Below are positions 1 to 8,278 of a stretch of 52,104 nucleotides of DNA, piece by piece. Origin of the DNA: Rhodococcus sp. (in: high G+C Gram-positive bacteria). GTDB taxonomy: Bacteria; Actinomycetota; Actinomycetes; Mycobacteriales; Mycobacteriaceae. The notes beneath the pieces were generated by a model. The model saw only the letters and a list, made by a program, of their open reading frames with translations, had not been told where the DNA came from and did not search any database. The stretch's first letter is position 1, and every line of letters begins with the position of its first letter. The stretch covers positions 1-52,104 of the forward strand of contig SEEV01000004.1 in NCBI GenBank assembly GCA_004211695.1, written 5' to 3'. The translations under genes and the position numbers were made by a program.

Positions 1-390
1 GCCACGCAGCGGCGCGTCCTCGAGGACCCGCAGTTGCAGCCGATGATCTCCCGGCTGATGCGGATCCACGTCACCGAGGAGTCGCGGCACATCCGATTCG
101 CCCGGGAAGGGGTGCGCCGACGCGTCGCGGAAGGCCATCGGATCGACCGGCTGTGGGTCGGGACGCTGCAGGGTGTCGGCGGACCGCTGTTCCAGCGGCT
201 GTTCACCAACCCGGCCATGTACGAGCGGGCCGGACTGGACCCGAAGGAAGCGCGTCGACAGGCGCTGGCAAACCACAATTTTCGCGAGAATCAGCGACGC
301 GGGTTCGAGTCGCTGGCCGCGTTCCTCGAGGAGAACGGGCTGATGCGAGCCACCTCCCGCGCGCTGTGGCGGCGCGGGGGATTCCTGTGA
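1..390 (+). CDS. AurF-like diiron oxygenase, C-terminal part (5' end outside window)
   Basis: The frame is open from the first base and ends at TGA 388-390, so only about 129 C-terminal residues are visible. The segment HVTEESRHIRFAREG resembles the metal-binding EExxH helix of the AurF/p-aminobenzoate N-oxygenase ferritin-like family, and the rest is helical and basic. Members use a diiron centre to oxidise an organic substrate; the substrate here is unknown. The stop overlaps the GTG start of the next gene (GTGA), so the two are probably co-transcribed and translationally coupled. Family assignment rests on this one motif plus the helical character. Confidence 0.7.
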   Translation, partial: ATQRRVLEDPQLQPMISRLMRIHVTEESRHIRFAREGVRRRVAEGHRIDRLWVGTLQGVGGPLFQRLFTNPAMYERAGLDPKEARRQALANHNFRENQRRGFESLAAFLEENGLMRATSRALWRRGGFL

Positions 391-2174
391 GCCCCGGGAC
401 CTCCGAGCCGGACGTCCTCGTCGTCGGTACCGGTTTCGCCGGGTTGTGCATGGCGATCAAGCTGAAGGAGGCGGGGGAGGAGAACTTCGTCGTCCTCGAG
501 AAAGCCGACCGGGTGGGCGGAACGTGGCGGGAGAACACGTATCCGGGGTGCGGCTGCGACGTGATGTCGCTGATGTACTCGTTCTCGTTCGCGCCCAACC
601 GGAACTGGACCCGGATGTACGCGCGACAGCCGGAGATTCTCGAGTACATCGAGAGGGTGGTCCGCGACTACGACCTGACACCGCACATCCGGTTCGGCTC
701 CGAGGTGATCTCCTACGATTTCGACGAGACCGCCGACCGGTGGCGGGTGGAAACCGGGTCGGGCGCCGTCTATCACCCGCGCATCGTCGTTGCGGGCCCG
801 GGGCCGCTGCACAAGCCCAGCGTCCCGGCGTTTCCGGGGCGAGAGTCTTTTGCGGGTACCGCATTCCATTCGGCCGAGTGGGATCACTCGGTGGACCTGG
901 CGGGCAAGCGGGTGGCGGTCGTCGGTACGGGCGCGAGTGCCGTGCAGTTCGTGCCGGAGGTGGCGAAGACGGCGGCGCACGTCGACGTCTTCCAGCGGAC
1001 CCCGCACTGGATCCTGCCGAAGCTGGACCGTCCGATCACGGCCGCCGAGAAGGCGGTCTTCGCGGCCGTTCCCGGTGTCCAGAAGGCGTACCGCGGGGCG
1101 ATCTACTGGAGTCACGAATCGCTGATCGCCGGCTTCCTGCATCCGCGACTGATGACGGTGCTGGAGTCGGCCGCGAAAGGGCTGCTGCGGAGGCAGGTGC
1201 GCAACCCCGCACTGCGCGCCACGCTGACCCCCGGCTACACCATCGGGTGCAAACGAATTCTGGTGTCCAGCAACTATTACCCGGCGCTGCAACGCGAGAA
1301 CGTGGACCTGGTCACCTCGGGTATCGCGGAGATCACCGCTCGGGGGATCCGCACCGAGGACGGGACGACGCACGAGGCGGACGTCATCGTCTACGGCACA
1401 GGATTCGTGGTCGGTGACCGGTTCGCGAACGAGCACCTCGTCGGCCGTCGCGGGCTGACGATCCAGCGGGCGTGGCGCGACGGGATGGAGGCGTATCTCG
1501 GGGTCGCGGTGTCGGGCTTCCCGAATTTCTTTCTCATGATGGGACCGAACTCCGGCGGCGGCAATCAGTCCATCGTCTTCGTCATCGAGGCACAGACACA
1601 CTATGTCATCCGGTGCTTGGCGCTGATGAGGAAGCGCGACGCGACGCGGATCGAGGTGCGCGCAGGCGCCCAGCGCGAGTTCAACCGGGTAGTGCATCGC
1701 AAACTCGAGGGCTCGGTGTGGAATTCGGGCGGATGCGACAGCTGGTACCTCGACGCCACCGGTCACAATCGGGCGGCCTGGCCCGGTTCGAGCGCGTCCT
1801 ACTGGAGGCGTCTGCGCACCCCCGACGAACGGCACTTCGAGCTGAGTTCACTCGCGGAGCGCGAAGACGACACGGAGTACGCCGGGCCCGGCGTACTCAC
1901 GTCCGGCGACCTGACGGTGCCGGTCGAGGTGTTCCTGAACGGCCACGTCGAACCGCTGGACGGGCAGTACCACTGGTACGGCCGGGTCGTCGGGGACGGC
2001 GTCGACACGGCGAAACAGCGTGGCCGCATCCCGCTGTTCCTCACGATCGGTGACGGTCCCGCAGCGCCCGCAGCCCTCGCCGAACGTGACCCGTGGGGTC
2101 ATTTCCGGATCGCCGGGGTCGGGGCGCCGCCGTTTCCTTTGGCACCGGTCGAGATCGACGTTCCGGTCTCCTGA
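387..2174 (+). CDS. Flavin-containing (Baeyer-Villiger type) monooxygenase with C-terminal DUF4873-like domain
   Basis: 595 residues from GTG 387; this start overlaps the upstream stop and places the FAD fold VVGTGFAGL near residue 13. A second Rossmann motif (VVGTGASAVQF, about residues 176-190) should bind NADPH. Between them lies FAGTAFHSAEWD (F155, H162, W166), which matches the Baeyer-Villiger fingerprint FxGxxxHxxxW. About 95 C-terminal residues after the monooxygenase core (from about residue 500) resemble the DUF4873 domain often fused to such enzymes in actinobacteria. The role would be oxygenation of a ketone, steroid or lipid-like compound in the cytosol. The substrate cannot be told from sequence. 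The coupled diiron oxygenase suggests a shared oxidative pathway. Confidence 0.85.
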   Translation: MSPGTSEPDVLVVGTGFAGLCMAIKLKEAGEENFVVLEKADRVGGTWRENTYPGCGCDVMSLMYSFSFAPNRNWTRMYARQPEILEYIERVVRDYDLTPHIRFGSEVISYDFDETADRWRVETGSGAVYHPRIVVAGPGPLHKPSVPAFPGRESFAGTAFHSAEWDHSVDLAGKRVAVVGTGASAVQFVPEVAKTAAHVDVFQRTPHWILPKLDRPITAAEKAVFAAVPGVQKAYRGAIYWSHESLIAGFLHPRLMTVLESAAKGLLRRQVRNPALRATLTPGYTIGCKRILVSSNYYPALQRENVDLVTSGIAEITARGIRTEDGTTHEADVIVYGTGFVVGDRFANEHLVGRRGLTIQRAWRDGMEAYLGVAVSGFPNFFLMMGPNSGGGNQSIVFVIEAQTHYVIRCLALMRKRDATRIEVRAGAQREFNRVVHRKLEGSVWNSGGCDSWYLDATGHNRAAWPGSSASYWRRLRTPDERHFELSSLAEREDDTEYAGPGVLTSGDLTVPVEVFLNGHVEPLDGQYHWYGRVVGDGVDTAKQRGRIPLFLTIGDGPAAPAALAERDPWGHFRIAGVGAPPFPLAPVEIDVPVS

Positions 2175-2245
2175 GCCGAACCCGCCGCGGCGATAGTCTT
2201 GAAGCGAGCGTGTATCCCACGCCGGACTCGACCGGGAGGCTGCTG

Positions 2246-3388
2246 ATGCGGGACGTACTGGCAGACCTGATGACCGTGTGGACCGCGGGTGGCACGGCGG
2301 GCGTCGGAACGGTGGTCCGCACGTTCCGGTCCGCCCCGCGGCCGCCGGGGGCGTCGATGGTCGTGGCACCCGACGGGACCGCGTCGGGCTCGGTGTCGGG
2401 CGGGTGCGTCGAGGGGGCCGTGTACGAACTCGCGACCGAGGTCGCGGAGTCGGGGGTCCCCGTGCTGCAGCGATACGGGATCAGCGACGAGAACGCATTC
2501 GAGGTGGGCCTCACCTGTGGCGGAATCATCGACATCTTCGTCGAGCCGGTGGCCCGTCACAGCTTCCCGGAACTGGGCGCGATCGTCGAGGACATCGAGA
2601 ACCACCGACCGGTCGCGGTGGCGACCGTGGTCGCGCATCCCGACGCCTCGTGGGTGGGGCGCCGGCTGGTGGTCCGGCCCGAGGAGGCGAGCGGCTCACT
2701 CGGCTCGGGACGCGCCGATTCCGCGATCACCGATGACGCCCGAGGGCTCCTCGCCGCGGGCGGAAGCATGGTCCTGACCTACGGCGCCGACGGTCAGCGC
2801 CGCGGCGAGGGCATGGAGGTGTTCGTCGCCAGTTACGCTCCGCGTCCGCGCATGCTCGTGTTCGGGGCCATCGACTTCGCGGCCGCGGTGGCACGGCAGG
2901 GTGCGTTCATGGGATATCGGGTCACGGTCTGCGACGCCCGTCCGGTGTTCGCGACGCACGCGCGCTTTCCGACGGCCGACGAGGTGGTGGTCGACTGGCC
3001 GCACCGGTACCTCGCTGCCCAGGTCGAGGCTCGGGCGATCGACGGCCGGACCGTCATCTGTGTCCTCACCCACGACCCCAAGTTCGACGTCCCTCTTCTG
3101 GAGACGGCACTGCGCATCCCCGACGTCGCGTTCATCGGCGCGATGGGATCGCGCAGAACCGACCTGGACCGGCGGGAACGTTTGCGGGAGGTCGGTCTGA
3201 CCGACACCGAACTCGCCCGCCTGTCGAGCCCCATCGGGTTGGACATCGGTGCCCGGACGCCGGAGGAGACGGCGGTGTCGATCGCCGCCGAGATCATCGC
3301 CCGCCGGTGGGGTGGCACCGGGCGCCCGCTGGGCGAGTCCAGTGGTCGGATCCACCACGAGGAACCCGTCGATTCCGGCGTCGAATAG
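2246..3388 (+). CDS. XdhC/CoxI family molybdenum-cofactor maturation protein
   Basis: 380 residues from ATG 2246. The N-terminal XdhC_CoxI domain carries VSGGCVEGAV and the C-terminal Rossmann-like XdhC_C domain (about residues 195-360) contains GAMGSRRT and GLDIGARTPEE. Family members bind molybdenum cofactor and help sulfurate and insert it into xanthine dehydrogenase or CO dehydrogenase family enzymes. It lies 75 bases upstream of coxM on the same strand, so it probably serves the CO dehydrogenase encoded next. Unlike the second XdhC-like protein of this locus, it keeps the canonical SGGCVE motif. An upstream GTG could lengthen it slightly; the ATG is preferred because translation then begins at MRDVLADLM. 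Confidence 0.88.
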   Translation: MRDVLADLMTVWTAGGTAGVGTVVRTFRSAPRPPGASMVVAPDGTASGSVSGGCVEGAVYELATEVAESGVPVLQRYGISDENAFEVGLTCGGIIDIFVEPVARHSFPELGAIVEDIENHRPVAVATVVAHPDASWVGRRLVVRPEEASGSLGSGRADSAITDDARGLLAAGGSMVLTYGADGQRRGEGMEVFVASYAPRPRMLVFGAIDFAAAVARQGAFMGYRVTVCDARPVFATHARFPTADEVVVDWPHRYLAAQVEARAIDGRTVICVLTHDPKFDVPLLETALRIPDVAFIGAMGSRRTDLDRRERLREVGLTDTELARLSSPIGLDIGARTPEETAVSIAAEIIARRWGGTGRPLGESSGRIHHEEPVDSGVE

Positions 3389-3447
3389 GGCGGTTCGCCG
3401 GGGTTGACGGACCACCGGTTCTTGCGGAGGCTGAGAGCATCCACATT

Positions 3448-3463
3448 TGTGAGGTAGGTCACA
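3448..3463. promoter_or_regulatory. Perfect Crp/GlxR-type palindrome at the coxM start
   Basis: TGTGAGGTAGGTCACA matches the consensus TGTGA-N6-TCACA exactly, and the symmetry extends one more base on each side (T...A, 3447-3464). It ends at the base before the coxM ATG and covers the likely ribosome-binding sequence GAGGTAGGT. A cAMP-receptor-type regulator is the expected ligand. The position would favour blocking of transcription or translation unless the promoter lies far upstream. A TTGACG at 3404-3409 could be a -35 box, but no good -10 follows. Confidence 0.65.
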
Positions 3464-4369
3464 ATGCAAGTACCAGGATCCTTCGAATACGAGAGGGCAA
3501 CGGGCGTCGAGGACGCTATCGCCCTGCTGGACCGGCTGGGCGACGAAGCCCGCCTCGTCGCGGGCGGCCACAGCCTGCTCCCCATGATGAAGCTTCGCCT
3601 CGCCAACCCCGAGTACCTCATCGACATCAACGACCTCGAGGGCGAACTCGGATACATCACCACCGAGCGGGCGGCACTGCGGATCGGTGCGATGACGCGG
3701 CACCGCCGGCTTCTCGAATCGGACGAACTCGCGGCGGTGTTCCCCCTCTTCCGCGACGCGGAGAAGGTGATCGCCGATCCGGTGGTGCGCAACCGCGGGA
3801 CGATCGGCGGGTCGCTGTGCCAGGCGGACCCGGCCGAGGACCTCACCACCGTCTGCGGCGTCCTCGACGCCACGTGCGTGGTGCGCGGACCCGGCGGCCG
3901 GCGCGAGATCCCGATGGCCGAGTTCCTCGTCGGCCCGTACGAGACGGCACTCGCACACAACGAGATCCTCATCGAGATCGTGATACCCGTCCACGGCCAC
4001 AGCTCCAGCGCGTACGCCAAGGTCGAACGGCGGACCGGGGATTGGGCGGTCACCGCGGCCGGCGCCGCCGTCACGGTCGAGGGCGGCGAACTCGCCCGCG
4101 CCGCGGTCGGCCTGACCGCGGTCAACCCGGATCCGTCCGGACTCGCGGATATCGCCGACTACCTGACGGGGCGGCCGCCCTCCGAGGAGGCGTTCGCCCA
4201 GGCCGGACGGATGGCCGCGGACGCCTGCGAGCCCGTGGGAGACGCGCGCGGCACCGCCGACTACAAACGCCATCTCGCGTCCGAACTCACGATCCGCACA
4301 CTCCGTACAGCGGTCGACCGGGTGCTCCGCAGCGATGTGGAGCACGAACCGACCGGAGAAGAGGCATAG
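3464..4369 (+). CDS. coxM: CO dehydrogenase medium (FAD) subunit CoxM
   Basis: 301 residues. The FAD-binding domain of molybdopterin dehydrogenases is shown by AGGHS (residues 33-37) and TIGGS (113-117), the two loops that hold FAD pyrophosphate in CoxM, followed by the CO dehydrogenase flavoprotein C-terminal domain (about 175-285). It passes electrons from the CoxS iron-sulfur clusters to quinone. The start gives MQVPGSFEY, typical of the family. It begins directly after a Crp-type palindrome, and coxS follows after a 2-base gap. The order M-S-L is the one found for form I enzymes. Confidence 0.93.
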   Translation: MQVPGSFEYERATGVEDAIALLDRLGDEARLVAGGHSLLPMMKLRLANPEYLIDINDLEGELGYITTERAALRIGAMTRHRRLLESDELAAVFPLFRDAEKVIADPVVRNRGTIGGSLCQADPAEDLTTVCGVLDATCVVRGPGGRREIPMAEFLVGPYETALAHNEILIEIVIPVHGHSSSAYAKVERRTGDWAVTAAGAAVTVEGGELARAAVGLTAVNPDPSGLADIADYLTGRPPSEEAFAQAGRMAADACEPVGDARGTADYKRHLASELTIRTLRTAVDRVLRSDVEHEPTGEEA

Positions 4370-4371
4370 CC

Positions 4372-4956
4372 ATGCAGGTGAACATGACCGTCAACGGTGA
4401 CCCGGTGAGCGCCGAGGTGGAACCGCGCATGCTGCTGGTCCATTTCCTCCGCGATCAACTTGGCCTGACCGGGACCCACTGGGGCTGCGACACCAGCAAC
4501 TGCGGCACGTGCGTCGTCACCGTGGACGGAGATCCGGTGAAGTCGTGCACGATGCTCGCGGCGATGGCGGGCGGGCACGACGTCCGCACGGTCGAGGGCC
4601 TCGAACACGACGGCGAACTCGATCCCGTCCAGCAGGGCTTCATGCAGTGCCACGGATTGCAGTGCGGGTTCTGCACCCCCGGAATGATGATGACGGCCAG
4701 GGCACTGCTCGACCGCGTCGAGAGCCCGGACGAGGACACCATCCGCGAAGCGATCTCCGGGCAGATCTGCCGCTGCACCGGGTACACCACGATCGTGCGG
4801 TCGATCCAGTGGGCGGCGGACCATCGGGCGGGCGAAGCCGCCGAACCGGAACCGGCCGGCGACTTCGACGCGGAGGTCCAGGAAGACACGACGCGGGGCG
4901 CCGAGGGTGCACCGATGACCGTGGAGGAACACGCGACAACGGGAAGTAAGTCATGA
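4372..4956 (+). CDS. coxS: CO dehydrogenase small subunit CoxS, [2Fe-2S] protein
   Basis: 194 residues from ATG 4372. The N-terminal plant-type [2Fe-2S] domain has C39, C44, C47 and C59. The helical second-cluster domain has C98, C101, C133 and C135 in QCGFC and QICRCTGY. All eight ligands of the family are present. It relays electrons from the molybdenum site in CoxL to FAD in CoxM. The tail beyond residue 155 is acidic and longer than the core needs. Its stop overlaps the coxL start (ATGA), consistent with stoichiometric translation of the complex. Confidence 0.94.
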   Translation: MQVNMTVNGDPVSAEVEPRMLLVHFLRDQLGLTGTHWGCDTSNCGTCVVTVDGDPVKSCTMLAAMAGGHDVRTVEGLEHDGELDPVQQGFMQCHGLQCGFCTPGMMMTARALLDRVESPDEDTIREAISGQICRCTGYTTIVRSIQWAADHRAGEAAEPEPAGDFDAEVQEDTTRGAEGAPMTVEEHATTGSKS

Positions 4957-7355
4957 CCACCGTCGAATCGCGTCCGCCTTCGGGCGACGCCGACGTCGTA
5001 GACAACGACAAGAAGCCCTGCGGCCACGGTCGCATGCTCCGCAAGGAGGATCCCCGTTTCATCCGAGGGCTCGGAAATTACGTCGACGACATCACCCTCC
5101 CCGGCATGCTGCACCTGGCAATCCTGCGGTCACCGGTCGCGCACGCCCGGATCGTCAGTATCGATACCACTGCGGCGCAGGAACACCCGAAGGTGACGGC
5201 AGTGGTGACGGGCGCCGACCTCGCTGCGAAGAACCTCGCGTGGATGCCGACGCTGTCCAACGACGTGCAGGCCGTGCTGGCCACCGACAAGGTGCGGTTC
5301 CAAGGCCAGGAGGTCGCGTTCGTCATCGCCGAGGACCGCTATTCGGCCCGGGACGCGCTGGAACTGATCGACGTCGAGTACGACATGCTCGATCCCGTCG
5401 TCGATGCGCGCGCGGCGCTCTCGCCCGACGCTCCGGTGATCCGCGACGACCTCGACGGCAAGACGGACAACCACTGCTTCGACTGGGAGACAGGTGATGC
5501 CGCGGCCACCGATGCCGTGTTCGCGAAGGCGGACGTGGTGGTGAAGCAGGAGATCGTCTACCCCAGGGTGCATCCCGCGCCGATGGAGACGTGCGGTGCC
5601 ATCGCGGACATCGACCGGGTGTCCGGAAAGCTGACGCTGTACACCACTTCGCAGGCCCCGCATGCGCACCGGACGATCTACGCCCTGGTCTCGGGTATCC
5701 CGGAGCACAAGATCCGGGTGGTGTCCCCGGACATCGGCGGGGGTTTCGGCAACAAGGTCCCGATCTACCCGGGATACGTGTGCGCCATCGTCGCGTCGCT
5801 GGTGACCGGCAAACCGGTGAAGTGGATGGAGGACCGCAGCGAGAACCTGATGAGCACCGGGTTCGCGCGGGACTACATCATGGTCGGTGAGATCGCCGCG
5901 ACCAAAGAAGGCAGGATGCTCGCGATCCGCACGAAGGTGCTGGCCGACCACGGAGCCTTCAACGGGACTGCGGCGCCGGTGAAGTATCCGGCGGGTTTCT
6001 TCGGCGTCTTCACCGGCAGCTACGACATCGAGGCCGCGCACTGCGCGATGACGGCGGTCTACACGAATAAGGCGCCCGGCGGTGTGGCGTACGCCTGCTC
6101 GTTCCGCATCACCGAGGCCGTGTATCTGGTCGAGCGGCTCGTCGACTGCTTGGCGTTCGACCTGAAGATGGATCCGGCGGAGCTTCGGCTGAAAAACCTG
6201 CTGCGTCCCGACCAGTTCCCCTACACCAGCAAGACCGGCTGGGTGTACGACTCGGGCGATTACGAGACGACCCTGCGCAAGGCCATGGACATGATCGGCT
6301 ACGCGCAGTTGCGGGAGGAGCAGAAGGAACGCCGCGAACGCGGTGAGCTGATGGGCATCGGCATGTCGTTCTTCACCGAGGCCGTCGGCGCCGGGCCCCG
6401 GAAGGACATGGACATCCTCGGCCTGGGCATGGCCGACGGGTGCGAACTGCGCGTGCACCCCACCGGGAAGGCCGTCCTCCGGTTGTCGGTACAGACCCAG
6501 GGACAGGGGCACGAGACGACGTTCGCCCAGATCGTCGCGGAGGAACTCGGGATTCCGCCGGACGACATCGACGTCGTGCACGGCGACACCGACAACACAC
6601 CGTTCGGGCTCGGCACGTACGGCAGCCGGTCGACGCCGGTGTCGGGTGCGGCCGCGGCTCTGGTGGCCCGCAAGGTGCGGGACAAGGCGAAGATCATCGC
6701 GTCCGGGATGCTCGAGGCCTCGGTCGCGGATCTGGAATGGGAGAAGGGCGAATTCCATGTGAAGGGTGATCCCTCGGCGAAGGTGACCATCCAGGACATC
6801 GCGATGCGGGCACACGGAGCGGGTGACCTGCCGGAAGGCATCGAGGGCGGACTCGACGCGCAGATCTGCTACAACCCCGAGAATCTGACGTACCCCTACG
6901 GCGCGTACTTCTGCGTTGTCGACATCGATCCCGGTACCGCCGTCGTCAAGGTGCGGCGGTTCCTCGCCGTCGACGACTGCGGCACCCGCATCAACCCGAT
7001 GATCATCGAGGGCCAGGTGCACGGCGGCATCGTCGACGGCATCGGGATGGCGTTGATGGAGATCATCGAATTCGACGAGGACGGCAACTGCCTCGGCGGA
7101 TCGCTGATGGACTACCTGATTCCCACGGCGCTGGAGGTGCCGAAACTGGAGACGGGCTTCACCGTCACCCCGTCGCCCCATCACCCGATCGGTGCCAAGG
7201 GCATCGGCGAGTCCGCAACGGTCGGGTCGCCGCCGGCCGTGGTGAACGCCGTCGTGGATGCGCTCGCCCCGTTCGGTGTGCGGCACGCCGACATGCCGCT
7301 CACCCCGTCCCGGGTGTGGGAGGCCATGCAGGGCCGCGCGACACCACCGATCTGA
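4953..7355 (+). CDS. coxL: Form I aerobic CO dehydrogenase large subunit CoxL
   Basis: 800 residues, normal for the family. The active-site loop reads VAYACSFR with cysteine at residue 382, matching the form I signature AYXCSFR whose Cys binds copper in the Mo-S-Cu site. Form II proteins instead have AYRGAGR. The catalytic glutamate of KGIGESA is E753. GGGFGNK and QGQGHET are further molybdopterin-cytosine-dinucleotide binding segments. The reaction is CO + H2O to CO2 + 2 e- + 2 H+, in the cytosol at the membrane face. It overlaps coxS by 4 bases. The full set of maturation genes follows, supporting a functional CO oxidiser rather than a generic hydroxylase. Confidence 0.94.
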   Translation: MTTVESRPPSGDADVVDNDKKPCGHGRMLRKEDPRFIRGLGNYVDDITLPGMLHLAILRSPVAHARIVSIDTTAAQEHPKVTAVVTGADLAAKNLAWMPTLSNDVQAVLATDKVRFQGQEVAFVIAEDRYSARDALELIDVEYDMLDPVVDARAALSPDAPVIRDDLDGKTDNHCFDWETGDAAATDAVFAKADVVVKQEIVYPRVHPAPMETCGAIADIDRVSGKLTLYTTSQAPHAHRTIYALVSGIPEHKIRVVSPDIGGGFGNKVPIYPGYVCAIVASLVTGKPVKWMEDRSENLMSTGFARDYIMVGEIAATKEGRMLAIRTKVLADHGAFNGTAAPVKYPAGFFGVFTGSYDIEAAHCAMTAVYTNKAPGGVAYACSFRITEAVYLVERLVDCLAFDLKMDPAELRLKNLLRPDQFPYTSKTGWVYDSGDYETTLRKAMDMIGYAQLREEQKERRERGELMGIGMSFFTEAVGAGPRKDMDILGLGMADGCELRVHPTGKAVLRLSVQTQGQGHETTFAQIVAEELGIPPDDIDVVHGDTDNTPFGLGTYGSRSTPVSGAAAALVARKVRDKAKIIASGMLEASVADLEWEKGEFHVKGDPSAKVTIQDIAMRAHGAGDLPEGIEGGLDAQICYNPENLTYPYGAYFCVVDIDPGTAVVKVRRFLAVDDCGTRINPMIIEGQVHGGIVDGIGMALMEIIEFDEDGNCLGGSLMDYLIPTALEVPKLETGFTVTPSPHHPIGAKGIGESATVGSPPAVVNAVVDALAPFGVRHADMPLTPSRVWEAMQGRATPPI

Positions 7356-7384
7356 ATGTTGCCCGGCACTCGGCAGGAGGCCCG

Positions 7385-8278
7385 ATGGATCTGAAAGAGC
7401 GTGCGGCGCAATTGGTGCGCGACCGCAGGCCGTTCGTCCACGCGACCGTGGTGCGAGCGCAGCCACCCACGTCCAGCCATACCGGTGACGAGGCGATCCT
7501 CCTGCAGGACGGGACCATCGAGGGTTTCGTCGGCGGTCAGTGCGCGCAGAACTCGGTGCGCACGGCCGCCCTGGGTGTGCTGGAAACCAACGAGAGCGTG
7601 CTGCTACGGGTCCTTCCCGACGGGGCCGTGCAGTTCCCCGAGATGCCGGGCGCTTCCGTCGTGGTGAATCCGTGCCTGTCCGGTGGAGCCATGGAGATCT
7701 TCCTCGAGCCGCAACTGCCGCCGCCGGTGGTGAGGATCTACGGCACCACACCGATCGCTCAGGCATTGGCACGCATCTCGGAATTGCTGGAGTTCTCCGT
7801 CGAGCACGACGATGCCGGTCTCGAACAGTTCTCCGGCACGACGGCCGTGGTGCTGGCCGGTCACGGCGGCCCCGAGGCGGACGTGATCCGCTCGGCGCTC
7901 GACGCCGGGGTCGGATACGTCGGGCTCGTCGCCAGCCGCACGCGGGGCGGGGCCATCCTCGACACTCTCGGGCTCACCGAATCCGAGCGGGCCAGGGTGC
8001 ACACCCCGGTCGGCCTGGACATCGGGGCGAGGACGTCGGCGGAGATCGCGGTGTCGATCGCCGCGGAACTGGTGCACGAACTGCGGACCGCGGGACTTCG
8101 AGCGCCCGAGCCTGATTCGGATCCTGGGACCGCGGTGTTCGAGGCGATCGACCCGGTGTGCGGGATGAGTGTCGTCGTCGGCCCGGACACCGTGCACCTG
8201 CGGCGGGGCGGCGACGACTTCTGGTTCTGCGGTCCGATGTGCCGGGCGTCGTTCGCGCGGGAGACGGGAGCGGTATGA
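7385..8278 (+). CDS. XdhC-like protein fused to a C-terminal YHS/TRASH-type metal-binding domain
   Basis: 297 residues from ATG 7385, preceded by AGGAGG. The N-terminal half is an XdhC_CoxI domain in which the usual SGGCVE is altered to VGGQCAQ. A C-terminal XdhC-like part (about residues 115-245) keeps GLDIGARTSAE. The last 40 residues contain DPVCGM followed by FCGPMC, the cysteine pattern of YHS/TRASH domains that bind metals such as copper. It lies between coxL and coxD and overlaps coxD by 4 bases, so it probably acts in assembly of the Mo-Cu site. The copper-delivery idea is an inference from the domain and context. Confidence 0.82.
   Translation: MDLKERAAQLVRDRRPFVHATVVRAQPPTSSHTGDEAILLQDGTIEGFVGGQCAQNSVRTAALGVLETNESVLLRVLPDGAVQFPEMPGASVVVNPCLSGGAMEIFLEPQLPPPVVRIYGTTPIAQALARISELLEFSVEHDDAGLEQFSGTTAVVLAGHGGPEADVIRSALDAGVGYVGLVASRTRGGAILDTLGLTESERARVHTPVGLDIGARTSAEIAVSIAAELVHELRTAGLRAPEPDSDPGTAVFEAIDPVCGMSVVVGPDTVHLRRGGDDFWFCGPMCRASFARETGAV

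Noticed and set aside
291-4345. Long minus-strand open frames opposite the monooxygenase, xdhC and coxM genes
   Set aside because: They are rich in Arg, Pro and His without domains, and the plus-strand genes are certain.
4953-7355. Form II (putative non-CO) molybdenum hydroxylase
   Set aside because: Form II has AYRGAGR at the active site; this protein has AYACSFR and the M-S-L gene order.
5130-7772. Very long minus-strand open frame opposite coxL (880 codons)
   Set aside because: Its composition is what the complement of a high-GC gene gives, it has no recognisable domain, and coxL on the plus strand has full catalytic motifs.
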